Assembly: GCA_963704535.1 (NCBI GenBank)
Contig: OY969916.1
Location: 7,626,001-7,690,000 of the forward strand
Length of the DNA: 64,000 bases
Source of the DNA: G963704535 sp963704535
GTDB taxonomy: Bacteria; Chloroflexota; Chloroflexia; Chloroflexales; Roseiflexaceae
Reading direction: 5' to 3'
The translations under genes and the position numbers were made by a program. Position 1 is the stretch's first letter. Every line of letters starts with the position of its first letter. Shown here piece by piece: positions 53,658 to 62,269 of the stretch. Under the pieces are notes generated by a model. The model was not told where the DNA came from. It ran no database searches and saw only the letters and a list, made by a program, of their open reading frames with translations.

Positions 53658-54487
53658 CCAGCATAAAGATATAGCTCGCCCGGCTGGAGCGTATGGCAGC
53701 GCTGGAATGGCGCGATGCGGTCCAACTCGTCGAACAGCATGCCAGGATTGACACGGTTCGCGTCAAATAGGTCGTTGTGGATGCCGATCAGCACGCGCGG
53801 CTTGAGCCGGTCGGCCAGGGCGGCCACCTCGCGCGGCCACAGATTGCCGATGATCGCCTGCTCCTCGCGGAAGAAGTCGCGCCCATTGAACGGCAGCAGC
53901 GCGATGTCGATCGCCTGGCCGTCGAGCGCGGCGAGCAGCGCAGGGAAGATAATCGTGTCGCCCGCGTGGTAGAGCGTCACGCCGTTGCACTCGATCAGGA
54001 AGCCCATCCAGCGCGCGCATCCCCCGTCGTCGACCTCGTAGGCGTAGTGGGCAGCCGGCGTCGCGGTGTAGGCCAGGCCGGCCAGCTCGGCCCGCTCGCC
54101 GAGCCGTGGCGTCACGATCCGGTCGGGTGCGATATCGGCCTGGAGCGCCAGATCGCGGCCCTGCGGCGATGTTACCAGCGGCGCGCGCGGCGAGGCGGCC
54201 AGGAGCGGCCCCAGCGTCGCGAGGTCGACGTGATCGGCATGCTCGTGGGTCGCGAAGACGACCTGGGCGTGAGTAATGGCCGCCGGATCGAGCGGGACCG
54301 GGAAGCGCCGGCGTGGCCCGCCGATCTCGGAGATCGAGTCCGAGAGGTACGGGTCGATGTAGGCGATCGTCGAGCCGCCCTTGATCGCGAAGCCGGCCTG
54401 CCCGAGCGACCACAGCGCGAGCTGGCCGTGCGGCACTGCCAGTGCCTCGATCTGGGCGATCAGCGTCGCGCTTTGTTGAGCGTCCAT
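53654..54487 (-). CDS. MBL-fold metal-dependent hydrolase (UlaG-like)
   Basis: This is a 277-residue protein from the ATG at 54485-54487, behind GGAGAA; the open frame upstream to 54736 is a shadow. The metal-binding motif is 'VVFATHEHADHVDLATLGPL' (HxHxDH), with later ligands in 'TATPAAHYAYEVDDGG' and 'GVTLYHAGDTIIFPALLAAL'. 'AGFAIKGGSTIAYIDPYLSD' at the start matches the UlaG/L-ascorbate-6-phosphate-lactonase branch. The substrate is unknown. It ends beside the decayed Ig-like gene. Confidence 0.88.
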   Translation of the reverse strand: MDAQQSATLIAQIEALAVPHGQLALWSLGQAGFAIKGGSTIAYIDPYLSDSISEIGGPRRRFPVPLDPAAITHAQVVFATHEHADHVDLATLGPLLAASPRAPLVTSPQGRDLALQADIAPDRIVTPRLGERAELAGLAYTATPAAHYAYEVDDGGCARWMGFLIECNGVTLYHAGDTIIFPALLAALDGQAIDIALLPFNGRDFFREEQAIIGNLWPREVAALADRLKPRVLIGIHNDLFDANRVNPGMLFDELDRIAPFQRCHTLQPGELYLYAG

Positions 54488-54557
54488 GGCTGTTCTCCAT
54501 AGGCATGTTTCAAGTTGAGCGACTTTGGCTTTACGACGAGTCAGCACGCCCACACCC

Positions 54558-54578
54558 GCCCTGAGCAGGTCGAAGGGT
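54558..54578. repeat. REP-like palindrome, second copy
   Basis: GCCCTGAGCAGGTCGAAGGG is the inverse of the element inside the methyltransferase gene at 21837. Here it lies between genes. Confidence 0.6.
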
Positions 54579-54662
54579 GCGGTGGGTGGCCAACTGGCCG
54601 CACCTGGGGGTGCTATCTCTTCTCTATGGATCTTTTGCCGTGGGCAACTGAAGCCCAACTGC

Positions 54663-56691
54663 TCAGAGCCGCACCAGCAGCAGCACCAGCAGCGCCAGCA
54701 CCACCACCAGCGCAATGACCAGCAGCAGCACCCCAACTCGCGCCCAGTTCAAAAAGCGCCAATCTTTCGGCAAGCGATTCTCGAAGCCGTAGATGTGCCA
54801 GCGGTAGAGCCCGGTGTCGGCGGCCTTGGGCGGCTTGCCCTTGCCCTGGACCTCGCCCAAGTCGAAGACGACCTCAGTCACTGGGATCAGCGTGATCGTC
54901 ACCTCGCTCATGGCGATGCGTGTGTCCTGATCAAGCCCGGCCTGGGACTGAGCGATCAGCTCGGCGAGCTGCGGGACCAATTGCCACTCGGTGCGAAAGC
55001 CACCCTTGTGCTCCTCGCGGTACACCTCGCTGGTTCGACACACGCGATTCAGCCACTGCTCATCGATCTGCGGCAGATCGTCGTTGGACGTGAGGCTCGC
55101 GACCCGTCGCCGCCAAGTGGTCGTCTTGCGGCGCACCAGCCGCCCGACGCTGTCGCACCGATCGCAGGGCACCCCGCCCTTGCCGGAGCAATCCGGGCAG
55201 GGGATCAGGAGGGTGGCGCCCTCGGTCGTCGGCGCCGCCGTGGCCGTCACTGTGGCGCCGGCTTTTGGCTCGGCGGCGCCGGTCGCTTTGGCGCCGCCGC
55301 GCGGATCGCGCACGGCGATGATCCGCGCCCGGCCCTGGCACCGCTGGCACATGATCCGACCGACGCCCTTGCACTCCTCGCAGTTGATCACCTGCGTCGA
55401 TCCGGGCAAGGTCGTGGTCCCGCCGGCGTCATTGACAAACCCCTTCGACGTGGGCAGGTCGACGCCCCAGCGATCCTGCTCTTTCTCAAGCGTCACCGCC
55501 AGGGCCTTATAGTCAGGCTCTTCGACCGTCTTGATCGGCTCGCGGGCCTCATAAAGTACCCGCAATGTATAAAAATAGACGTTGGTGCTGGTGACGCGCT
55601 GGAGCGCCGCCTGGCGACCGAGCAGCCTGCGCCGGAAAAGGCCCTCGGCGCTCCAGCGGTCAAGTAGCGCCGCAACCTCCTGTGGTTCGCGTAGGGACTC
55701 GGCCCGGCGCCGGGCTTCCTGCATGGGGCCTTTGAGCAGATCCGGGCCAAGGACCTTCTCGACCGGGTGCATCTCAACGACCGGCGCCGGGGAAAGGGCG
55801 CGTTTGGCGGTCGGAGTGCCATCGGCGCGGCTGCTGGCGCCGGGGACTACGACCTGGGTCGGGCCGGTGTGGCGCATCAGCACCTGGTCGAGATCTTCGA
55901 TCGCGGACTGGGCGCTGGGGTAGCGCTTGGCCGGGTCGATCATCGAGCATGGTCTGAAGCACCCGATCCATTTCGGGCGGCAGATGCCCGGCCCCGCGGC
56001 TACGGAGCGACGGGGGCGGCTCGAACTTCCCGCCGCTGCTGTCGGGCATGCCTGGGTTATGCTCCCAGGGACGGACGCCGGTCAGCATTTCGAACAGCAG
56101 CACCCCCAGGCCGTAGATATCCGAGAGGTGGGTGACGGCGGTCGCCGACGAGGCGTGTTCCGGCGAGAGGTAGCCCGGCGTGCCCATGACCTTGTTGACT
56201 GTCGTCAGGCCGGTCTTGCCGGACTCGCGGGCGATCCCGAAGTCGGTCAGCAGGACGCGCTCGGTATTTTGCTCCAGCAGGATGTTGCCGGGCGAGACAT
56301 CTCGGTGGATGACGCCGTGGGTGTGGGCGTAGTCGAGCGCCAAGCCGGCGCTACGAAACACGCGCAGCGCCGGATCCAATTGCAGCCGGCCCTGCTTGAG
56401 CAACTCGCGCAGCGCGCCGCCCGGTACAAACTCCATGATCGTGTAATGGTATGGATGCTGGTAGCCGTGATCGTAGATCTGGACGATGTTCTCGTGGTGC
56501 AGGCGGCTGGTGATATTGGCCTCGCGCGTGAAGCGGTCGATCCACTCAGGGTCCTGCGAGAGCAGCAACTTTACCGCGACTAGGCGGTTCTCAAGCGAGC
56601 GGTGGCGCGCCACCCAGACCTCGCTCATACCGCCCTTGCCGATCTGGCGCTCAAGTTGGTAGTTACCGACCCGCTGGGGTAGGGTGGACAT
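54663..56691 (-). CDS. membrane Ser/Thr protein kinase with DnaJ-type cysteine repeats, frameshifted
   Basis: An extra base near 55950 splits the gene. Corrected, it is about 675 residues from the ATG at 56689-56691. Residues 1-260 are a PASTA-type bacterial STPK catalytic domain: 'GKGGMSEVWVARH', 'VAVKLL', 'VIHRDVSPGNILL', 'LTDFGIARESGKTGL', 'GTPGYLSPEH'. A linker and a region of unknown fold follow. Two cysteine-rich blocks with DnaJ-like CxxCxGxG spacing come next ('CEECKGVGRIMCQRCQGRA' and 'CPDCSGKGGVPCDRCDSVG'). The end is a single membrane span of 20 hydrophobic residues. There is no PASTA domain. It may sense redox, metal or unfolded protein (inference). Confidence 0.88.
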
Positions 56692-56752
56692 AACGTTCTC
56701 GCGGACGTGCCGTACTATCTGATATGCGGTTCGATATTATACCATGGGTGGA

Positions 56753-56850
56753 GGTGATGAAGGGGTGAACGGGTGAGGGGGTGAGGGGGTGAGGGGGTGA
56801 AAGGGTGACGTAGTTTACCCCTTCACCCCCTCACCCCTTCACCCTTTCCT
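56753..56850. repeat. octamer hairpin between the kinase and ptsI genes
   Basis: AAGGGGTG/GAGGGGGT units at 56758-56808 pair with CCCCTTCA/CCCCCTCA units at 56817-56850. The right arm supplies the final codons and stop of the minus-strand ptsI gene. Confidence 0.85.
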
Positions 56851-58518
56851 CTCATGAAGTGCCTGCCGCCCCGCCGCCTGGGCCTCGGCCAGGGTGAGCG
56901 CGTGCAAGTGCTCCTTGACCGCCGGGATCGCGGCGGGAGCCATGCTCAGCTCGGCGATGCCAAGCCCCACCAGCAGCGGCGCGGCGGCGGGGATGCCGGC
57001 AAGCTCGCCGCAGACGCCGATCGGGATGCCTGCGCGCTGGGCGGCGGCCGCCGCCTGGGCGATCAGGCGTAGCACCGCCGGCGAGTCGTGCGGGTAGCGC
57101 GCCGCCAGGTCGGCCGCACCCCGATCGGCCGCCATGGCGTATTGGGTCAGATCGTTGCTGCCGACGCTGAAGAAGGCTGCCTCGCGCGCCAGCAGATCGG
57201 CGGTGACGGCGGCGGCCGGGGTCTCGATCATGACGCCCAGCCGCACGTCGGCGCGGTGCGCGACTCCAGCCGCCGCCAGCGCATCGGCGGCGGCGTGCAG
57301 TTGGGCGCGGCCCCAGGCGAAATCCTGTGGCGTCGCGATCATCGGCAACATGACCCACAGGTCGCCGGTGAGGGCGGCACGCAGCAGCGCGCGCAATTGC
57401 GTGGCGAAGAGATCGGGGCGCCGCATGCACAGCCGCAGCCCACGCACGCCGAGGAACGGGTTGGCCTCGTGCGGCTGATCGAGGTAGGGCAGCGGCTTAT
57501 CGCCGCCCACGTCGAGCGTACGCACGACGACCGGGCGCCCGGCCATGGTGTCGAGCGCGGCGCGATAGGCGGCCAGTTGCTCCTCCTCGTCGGGCGGGGC
57601 GTCGCGGTCGAGGAACAGGAACTCGGTGCGGAATAGCCCGATCCCCTCGGCGCCGTGCTCAAGCGCCAGGCGCGCTTCCTCGGGCCGGCCGATGTTGGCC
57701 CACAGCGCGACCGGGTGGCCATCGGCCAGTTGGCCGGGCTGGTCGCGCAGCGCCTGGCGGCGCACCCGCGCGCTATCCTGCTCGGCCGTGTGCCGCGCGT
57801 AGCTCGCGCGCTCGGCCTCATCCGGCTCGATTAGCAGCAGAGCTGCCGTGCCGTCGAGGATCACACTCGCGCCGTCGGCGACATCGAGCGCTGCCGCGCC
57901 AAGGCCCACCACCGCCGGGATGCCCAGCGCGCGGGCCAGGATGGCGGTGTGGCCGTTGGGGCCGCCGCGCGCCGTCGCAAACCCGGCGACGGCGCCGCCA
58001 CGCAGCCCAGCCGTCTCAGCCGGGGTAAGGTCGTCGGCGACGACGATCGCGTCGGGAGGCAGCTCGTGCAGGCGGCTGTGCGCGCCGGCCGGGTTCTGGA
58101 GCGCCGCCAGCAATGCCTGTCCGACCGCATCGACGTCGGCGGCACGCTCACGCAGGTACAAGTCATCGAGGGCGTAGAGGGCCGCGCACATCTGGACGAT
58201 CGTGGCGACCAGCGCCTGCTCCAGCCGCTCGCCCTCGCGCACCCGCCGCTCCACCTCATCGACCAGCGCCGGGTCCTCGGACAGCAGCACGTGGGCGACA
58301 AAGATCTCGGCCTCGTCCGCGCGCCCCTCGGCGCGCAACTGATCAGCCAGCGCGTCCAACTGCGCCTTCGCCAGCGCCTGAGCAGCGGCAAAGCGCGCCA
58401 GCGCGGCGTCGGCGTCGGCGTCATCCGGCATCTCAACGGGCGCGGCCGGAACATAGCGAACGGCGCGCCCGACCCCTATGCCAGGCGCGCCGCCGGCGCC
58501 ACGGAGATGGATCGACAT
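56839..58518 (-). CDS. ptsI: PTS enzyme I (PEP-protein phosphotransferase)
   Basis: This is a 559-residue intact protein from the ATG at 58516-58518, behind GAGGA. The phosphorylated His lies in 'ARGGPNGHTAILARALGIPA'. The PEP-binding barrel shows 'GLFRTEFLFLDRDAPPDEEE', 'RTLDVGGDKPLPYL', 'FLGVRGLRLCMRRPDLFATQ', 'MIETPAAAVTADLLAREAAF' and 'FSVGSNDLTQYAMAADRGAA'. It transfers phosphate from PEP to HPr. With HPr and DhaM next to it and no sugar EII genes in view, its likely final acceptor is dihydroxyacetone kinase. The stop codon is formed by an octamer repeat. Confidence 0.95.
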   Translation of the reverse strand: MSIHLRGAGGAPGIGVGRAVRYVPAAPVEMPDDADADAALARFAAAQALAKAQLDALADQLRAEGRADEAEIFVAHVLLSEDPALVDEVERRVREGERLEQALVATIVQMCAALYALDDLYLRERAADVDAVGQALLAALQNPAGAHSRLHELPPDAIVVADDLTPAETAGLRGGAVAGFATARGGPNGHTAILARALGIPAVVGLGAAALDVADGASVILDGTAALLLIEPDEAERASYARHTAEQDSARVRRQALRDQPGQLADGHPVALWANIGRPEEARLALEHGAEGIGLFRTEFLFLDRDAPPDEEEQLAAYRAALDTMAGRPVVVRTLDVGGDKPLPYLDQPHEANPFLGVRGLRLCMRRPDLFATQLRALLRAALTGDLWVMLPMIATPQDFAWGRAQLHAAADALAAAGVAHRADVRLGVMIETPAAAVTADLLAREAAFFSVGSNDLTQYAMAADRGAADLAARYPHDSPAVLRLIAQAAAAAQRAGIPIGVCGELAGIPAAAPLLVGLGIAELSMAPAAIPAVKEHLHALTLAEAQAAGRQALHERKG

Positions 58519-58529
58519 CAGGTCCTCAT

Positions 58530-58640
58530 AATGCGATGTGTACGATGCGTGAAACGTGAAACGTGAAGTGTGATGCGTAAAACGTGATGCGTGATGCGTG
58601 AAACGTGGCATTGGGCCGCCACGGAGGGCCGGCCCTACAG
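58530..58640. repeat. heptamer array plus GGCC repeat upstream of ptsI
   Basis: AAACGTG/TGATGCG heptamers at 58530-58608 are followed by an inverse copy of the GGCCGGCCCTCCGTGGCC core (58614-58640). It fills the gap between the HPr and ptsI genes and starts 5 bp past the HPr stop. Confidence 0.7.
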
Positions 58641-58645
58641 GTGGT

Positions 58646-58921
58646 TCACGCCTCGCCGAAATTCCTCTCAATCAACGCGGTGAGCGCCACAATCGCCTCG
58701 CCTTCGTCCTCGCCCTCGGCTCGGATACGCACCTGATGGCCGCCGGACACACCGATCTGCAAAAGATTGAAGGTGCTCACCAGCATCTCGCGGGTGTTCG
58801 CACGGCTCAGATTCTGGATCGTGATTCGGCTCTTGAACTCGCGCGTCTTCTGGTAGAAGAGCGCCGCAGGCCGGGCGTGGAGCCCAACCGGGTGATTGAT
58901 CGTCAGCGTTGCCTCGGTCAT
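58646..58921 (-). CDS. HPr-family phosphocarrier protein
   Basis: This 91-residue protein has the HPr active-site motif 'HPVGLHARPAALFYQKT' with the phosphorylated His near position 15. The second region is 'REMLVSTFNLLQIGVSGGHQ'. Its Ser could match the regulatory Ser46, but the sequence around it departs from the Firmicutes consensus. It carries phosphate from enzyme I to DhaM. The HPr gene lies directly between ptsI and dhaM. Confidence 0.92.
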   Translation of the reverse strand: MTEATLTINHPVGLHARPAALFYQKTREFKSRITIQNLSRANTREMLVSTFNLLQIGVSGGHQVRIRAEGEDEGEAIVALTALIERNFGEA

Positions 58922-58946
58922 AGCGTGCCCCGTTTATCAGTTGTCA

Positions 58947-59066
58947 TAAACAAGGTTTCGGATGGCGCCGTTCGACTTTACAATGTGGGTGGGGGGAGAC
59001 TGAGGGGGCTGCCCCCTCAGTCTCCCTTTTTCCACGAACTGTAAAGTTCCCAAGAACCTTGTCTTA
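58947..59066. repeat. MITE-like element, family A, copy 3, at the dhaM stop codon
   Basis: ACAAGGTTTC at the left and AAGAACCTTGTC at the right flank the CTTTACAATGTGGG... and ...GAACTGTAAAG inner palindrome. The right end touches the dhaM stop codon (59064-59066). No clean target duplication is visible here. Confidence 0.75.
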
Positions 59067-59450
59067 GCGATGTACTTTGATCATCTCGCGAGCCTGGAGG
59101 GCGGCCTCGGCGGTCGCCTCCAGGGATGAGCCTGCGGAGGCCTCGACGGCTGCCAGATACGCCCCCTCGACCAGCGGCGCGTCGCTGATCAGCACGGAGA
59201 TGTCCAGCGTCTCGACCGCCGTCTCGACACTCAGGACCGCGCCACCGATATCTACCAGGACGAGCGTGCCGTCGGGGGAGGCGACCTCCCGCAGCCCGGC
59301 CAGGATGCGCTCGACGCTGGTTCCAAGCGAGCCATCGGCGGTACCGCCTGCGGCGGCGATCTTCACCTTTCCGCCGGCCACCTGGTCGGCAAATTCCTTG
59401 ACGCCGGCAGCAAGCTGGAGACTGTGTGAAACGATGAGCAGGCTGACCAT
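59064..59450 (-). CDS. dhaM: DhaM, PTS-dependent dihydroxyacetone kinase phosphotransferase subunit
   Basis: This is a 128-residue single-domain protein of the EIIA-Man fold: 'MVSLLIVSHSLQLAAGVKEF' with the phospho-His in 'SHS', then 'VKIAAAGGTADGSLGTSVER', 'TLVLVDIGGAVLSVETAVE' and 'APLVEGAYLAAVEAS'. It passes phosphate from HPr to ADP bound in DhaL. Larger DhaM proteins such as that of E. coli carry HPr and EI-like domains fused; here those are separate neighbouring genes. DhaK and DhaL are not in the window. Confidence 0.92.
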   Translation of the reverse strand: MVSLLIVSHSLQLAAGVKEFADQVAGGKVKIAAAGGTADGSLGTSVERILAGLREVASPDGTLVLVDIGGAVLSVETAVETLDISVLISDAPLVEGAYLAAVEASAGSSLEATAEAALQAREMIKVHR

Positions 59451-59465
59451 GACACGCCCCCATCT

Positions 59466-59540
59466 TGAGTTATGAGTTATGAGTGTGAGTTGTGAGTTGT
59501 GAGTTGCCGTGGGCTAACTCATAACTCACAACTCATAACT
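59466..59540. repeat. heptamer hairpin at the glpC stop
   Basis: GAGTTAT/GAGTTGT units at 59466-59504 pair with ATAACTC/ACAACTC units at 59513-59540. It touches the stop codon (59542-59544) of the minus-strand glpC-like gene. Confidence 0.8.
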
Positions 59541-59541
59541 T

Positions 59542-60829
59542 CTAACCGTAGGCTTCCCGCAGGATCTCGATCGGGTGCTTCGCTGCCGTGCCGCTGCCAT
59601 GAACGATCTGCCAGCGACAGGTCTCCGAGTCACATAAGGCCAGATCGCTCCCGCTGCGGCGCACAAACTCGAACAGCCCAGCGCCCACATCCATGGCGAT
59701 CTGATATTTCTCGCGTTTATACCCGTAGGTCCCGGCGATCCCACAGCAATCGGCCGTGCTCTCGTCCAGCCGCAGGCCCGGCACCAGGCCCAGGATCTCC
59801 AGCGCCGGCCGGCCGACCCGGTGGGCCTGTAGCTGGCAGGGCGGGTGGTAGGGCAGCGTTCGCTCCACCGGCCCGAAGTCGGTGTTCAGCTCGCCGCGAT
59901 CGTGCAGGAGTCGCAGGAACTCGAAGATATCGTAGGTGTGCTCGGCCAGCATTCGCGCGCCCGCGTCGTGCAGACCAAGCAGCTCGGGCGCCTCCTCCTT
60001 GAGTGTGAGCGTGCAGCTCGTGCTGGTGCCGACTACCGGGATGCCGCGCTGGACGTAGGGCAGCATGCTGGCGATGTTTCGCTCGTGGTAGCGCCGCGCC
60101 GCGCCGAACTCGCCATTCGAGAGCATCGGCAGCCCGCAGCAGCGCTGCTCGGGCAGGATGACCTCGAAGCCGTTGCGCTCCAGCACCTCCACCGCCGCCT
60201 GACCGACCCACGGCTCGTAGTAATTGGTCGAGCAGCCGTGGAAGTAGACCACCTGCCGAGATTGGAGATTGGAGATTGGAGATTGTGAGCGCCCCGCTAA
60301 TCTCCAATCTCTATTCTCTAATCTCCCTCTAGGTCGGCGCTTGAACCAGGAACGAAAGCTGTAGGTCGCGAATATCGGCAGGGGCGCCTGGCGCGCGACG
60401 CCCATAACCTGCTCGATGATCCGGCGCAGCAGCCGGTTCGTCAGCGTGAAGTTGGCGAGCGGCGCATGCGGGCCGCAGCCGAGCCGACCAAGCAGCTCCG
60501 AGCGACCGAGCAGGCGGTTGCGGAGCGGCAGGCTCTTGTCGGCGACGATCTTGGCCCGCGCGCGGGCGTTCAGCTCGGCGATTCGGACGCCGGTTCGGGC
60601 AGACGGTGTTGCAGATCCGGCAGCCGGAGCAGTAGTCCACTGACTCGTCGGGCGACGACTGATCGGGCTTGCGGAAGCGCTGCGCCTGCGGCCCGACGTA
60701 TTTCGGCCCTGGGAACAGGTCAGTTACCGCGCTCACCGGGCAGGCGGCGGTGCAGATATTACACTTGATACAGGAGTCGAGCGACTGCTCAAGCGAGCGC
60801 TCGATATGATCTTCTGGAATAATGGTCAT
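59542..60829 (-). CDS. glpC: anaerobic glycerol-3-phosphate dehydrogenase Fe-S subunit (GlpC-like), frameshifted, with repeat-encoded insert
   Basis: It starts at the ATG at 60827-60829. Two ferredoxin-type clusters ('CIKCNICTAACPV' and 'CSGCRICNTVCP') are followed, after an extra base near 60594, by two CCG cysteine-rich domains ('VVYFHGCSTNYYEPWVGQ'...'RCCGLPML' and 'YHPPCQLQAHRVGRPA'...'DCCGIAGTYGYKREKY'). Corrected length is about 428 residues, near E. coli GlpC plus the insert. The insert of about 20 residues before 'VVYFHGC' is encoded by a heptamer hairpin (60258-60330). The subunit passes electrons from GlpAB to the quinone pool. Confidence 0.9.
60258..60330. repeat. heptamer hairpin inside the glpC-like gene
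   Basis: GAGATTG units at 60258-60285 pair with CAATCTC/TAATCTC units at 60298-60325. They are translated in frame as 'LENRDWRLAGRSQSPISNLQ'. The frame is kept throughout. Confidence 0.85.
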
Positions 60830-60903
60830 TGTCCGTTGTCCGTTGTCAGTGGTCAGGTGTCAGTGGTCAGTCGCGACTGACCACTGACACCTGACCACTG
60901 ACG
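60829..60903. repeat. heptamer hairpin at the glpB/glpC junction
   Basis: GTTGTCC/GTGGTCA units at 60829-60870 pair with TGACCAC units at 60875-60903. The right arm encodes the last 15 or so residues of the minus-strand GlpB-like protein. Confidence 0.8.
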
Positions 60904-62175
60904 ATCCGCAAGGAGATGCCCAGCCTGCCAGCCGGTGGCCAAGGCGAGGCCGCTATAGCAGCGCTCGCGTAGCGGGTCGGTTCCAGCCAGCGCGGCGCCG
61001 GCAACCGCCATGTTCTCGTAGACGACGCGCCCTTGTGCATCAAGCGGTCGCAGCCGGTCGTCGGTCGCGATGCCGGCCCGGTAGATCGGGTGGCCTTCCT
61101 GCGCGAAGAAGCGCGAGGAGAACCATTCGCCGCGCGAGTCGGGCGCCCGCACTGGCAGCCCCAACGCCGTCTCCCACACCGCGCCGGTGTGATCAGTTCG
61201 TACGCCGCCGCCGGCGATCCCGCCGGTCGCCAGCACAAAGGCGGCTGCGCGGTGCTTCTGCTGGCGGGCGGCGGCCTCGGTATAGACTGCCGTGAGCCGA
61301 CCACCCTCGGCTACGCCGCGCAACACCTCGGAGCCGACCTGTAGCTGCCCGCCGGCGCCCGTGATCGCGTCGCGGAAGATCGTGAACAGGCGCATCCCCG
61401 GCACCGACGGCGGGAGCGTGGGGATCTCGAAGATCTGTGCGCCACAGAGGCTCTGGAGTTCGGCGACGACCCGCAGCGGCTCGCGCAGCCCCAGCACCGC
61501 CGGTAGGCCGATGCGCGTCGCGTCGCCGCGCAGGGCACGAAGCTGTCGCCCGACATCCTCGCGAAACGCCGGCTGGTCGAAGAGCTGCGCGAATGTGCGG
61601 GTGTTGAAATCGAGCCGCCGCTTGGTAGGCGGCAACCGCAGGTACGCGCCGCGTGCCGGGATGCCCTGCGCCGAGAGATTCGCCGCCGCCAGCGGCGGGA
61701 AGAAGTCGCGCAACTCGCGAAACCCCACCAGAAGTAGGGGCGGCCCTCCGTGGCCGACCGGCCCGCCATGGTCGCCCCCGCCCAGCCGGACATCGCCGGC
61801 GACCATGGTGGCCGGCATGAGCGCCGCCGGCCGCAGCGCGCCGGCCGCCGTCGGCAGCAGCACATTGCGCTCCAGGCCGCCGGCATACGGGTAGCGCGCC
61901 GCTTCCATCAGCGCCCGGAACCGCGCAATCGCCGCCTCGATCCCCGCGACACCGACCCGTGCGTAAGGGTGGTCGGGCTGGGCGGCGACCAAGTCGTGCA
62001 GCGCCGTCCGAAGGCTCTCGGCCCCAGCGCCGCCCCAGACGTCGAGCGTGCCGCTGGTCCAGTGCGTAGCGCCTTGGCCCTTCGCCAGCACCAGCGGGCG
62101 CTGCCCGGCCTCCGCCAGCGCCAGCGCGCTCATCAGGCCGGCGAGGCCGGCGCCTATGACAATCGTGTCGCGCAT
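60853..62175 (-). CDS. glpB: anaerobic glycerol-3-phosphate dehydrogenase subunit GlpB
   Basis: This is a 440-residue flavoprotein that begins 'MRDTIVIGAGLAGLMSALAL' (FAD Rossmann site), then 'LVLAKGQGATHWTSGTLDVW' and 'FVLATGGIAGGG'. It ends in 'AVAGAALAGTDPLRERCYSG', typical of GlpB. It anchors and connects the GlpA catalytic subunit to GlpC. An in-frame stretch near residue 140 ('GGPVGHGGPPLLLVGF') matches the dispersed GGCC-type repeat. The C-terminal 'SGVSGQSRLTTDT' is encoded by a heptamer hairpin. The gene lies between glpA and glpC. Confidence 0.9.
   Translation of the reverse strand: MRDTIVIGAGLAGLMSALALAEAGQRPLVLAKGQGATHWTSGTLDVWGGAGAESLRTALHDLVAAQPDHPYARVGVAGIEAAIARFRALMEAARYPYAGGLERNVLLPTAAGALRPAALMPATMVAGDVRLGGGDHGGPVGHGGPPLLLVGFRELRDFFPPLAAANLSAQGIPARGAYLRLPPTKRRLDFNTRTFAQLFDQPAFREDVGRQLRALRGDATRIGLPAVLGLREPLRVVAELQSLCGAQIFEIPTLPPSVPGMRLFTIFRDAITGAGGQLQVGSEVLRGVAEGGRLTAVYTEAAARQQKHRAAAFVLATGGIAGGGVRTDHTGAVWETALGLPVRAPDSRGEWFSSRFFAQEGHPIYRAGIATDDRLRPLDAQGRVVYENMAVAGAALAGTDPLRERCYSGLALATGWQAGHLLADRQWSGVSGQSRLTTDT
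61733..61760. repeat. GGCC-type dispersed repeat inside the glpB gene
   Basis: GGGGCGGCCCTCCGTGGCC matches the core of the 34-bp tandem repeat at 49001 with one or two changes. It is read in frame. Confidence 0.65.
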
Positions 62176-62183
62176 ATATTCGC

Positions 62184-62269
62184 CAGAGGGAGAGGAGGAG
62201 AGGGGGAGATAAGGAGAGACGCTTTATATCGTCTCCCTCTCTCCCTCTCTCCCTCTCTCCCTCTCTCCC
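62184..62269. repeat. heptamer hairpin at the glpA/glpB junction
   Basis: AGGGAGA-type units at 62184-62218 pair with about six TCTCCCT units at 62230-62269. The right arm encodes the last residues of the minus-strand glpA gene ('GERERGREGERETI'). Confidence 0.85.

Noticed and set aside
54488..54736. Cys/Trp-rich extension of the MBL-fold protein
   Set aside because: It overlaps the start-proximal gap and the neighbouring kinase gene's end; the ATG at 54487 has a ribosome site.
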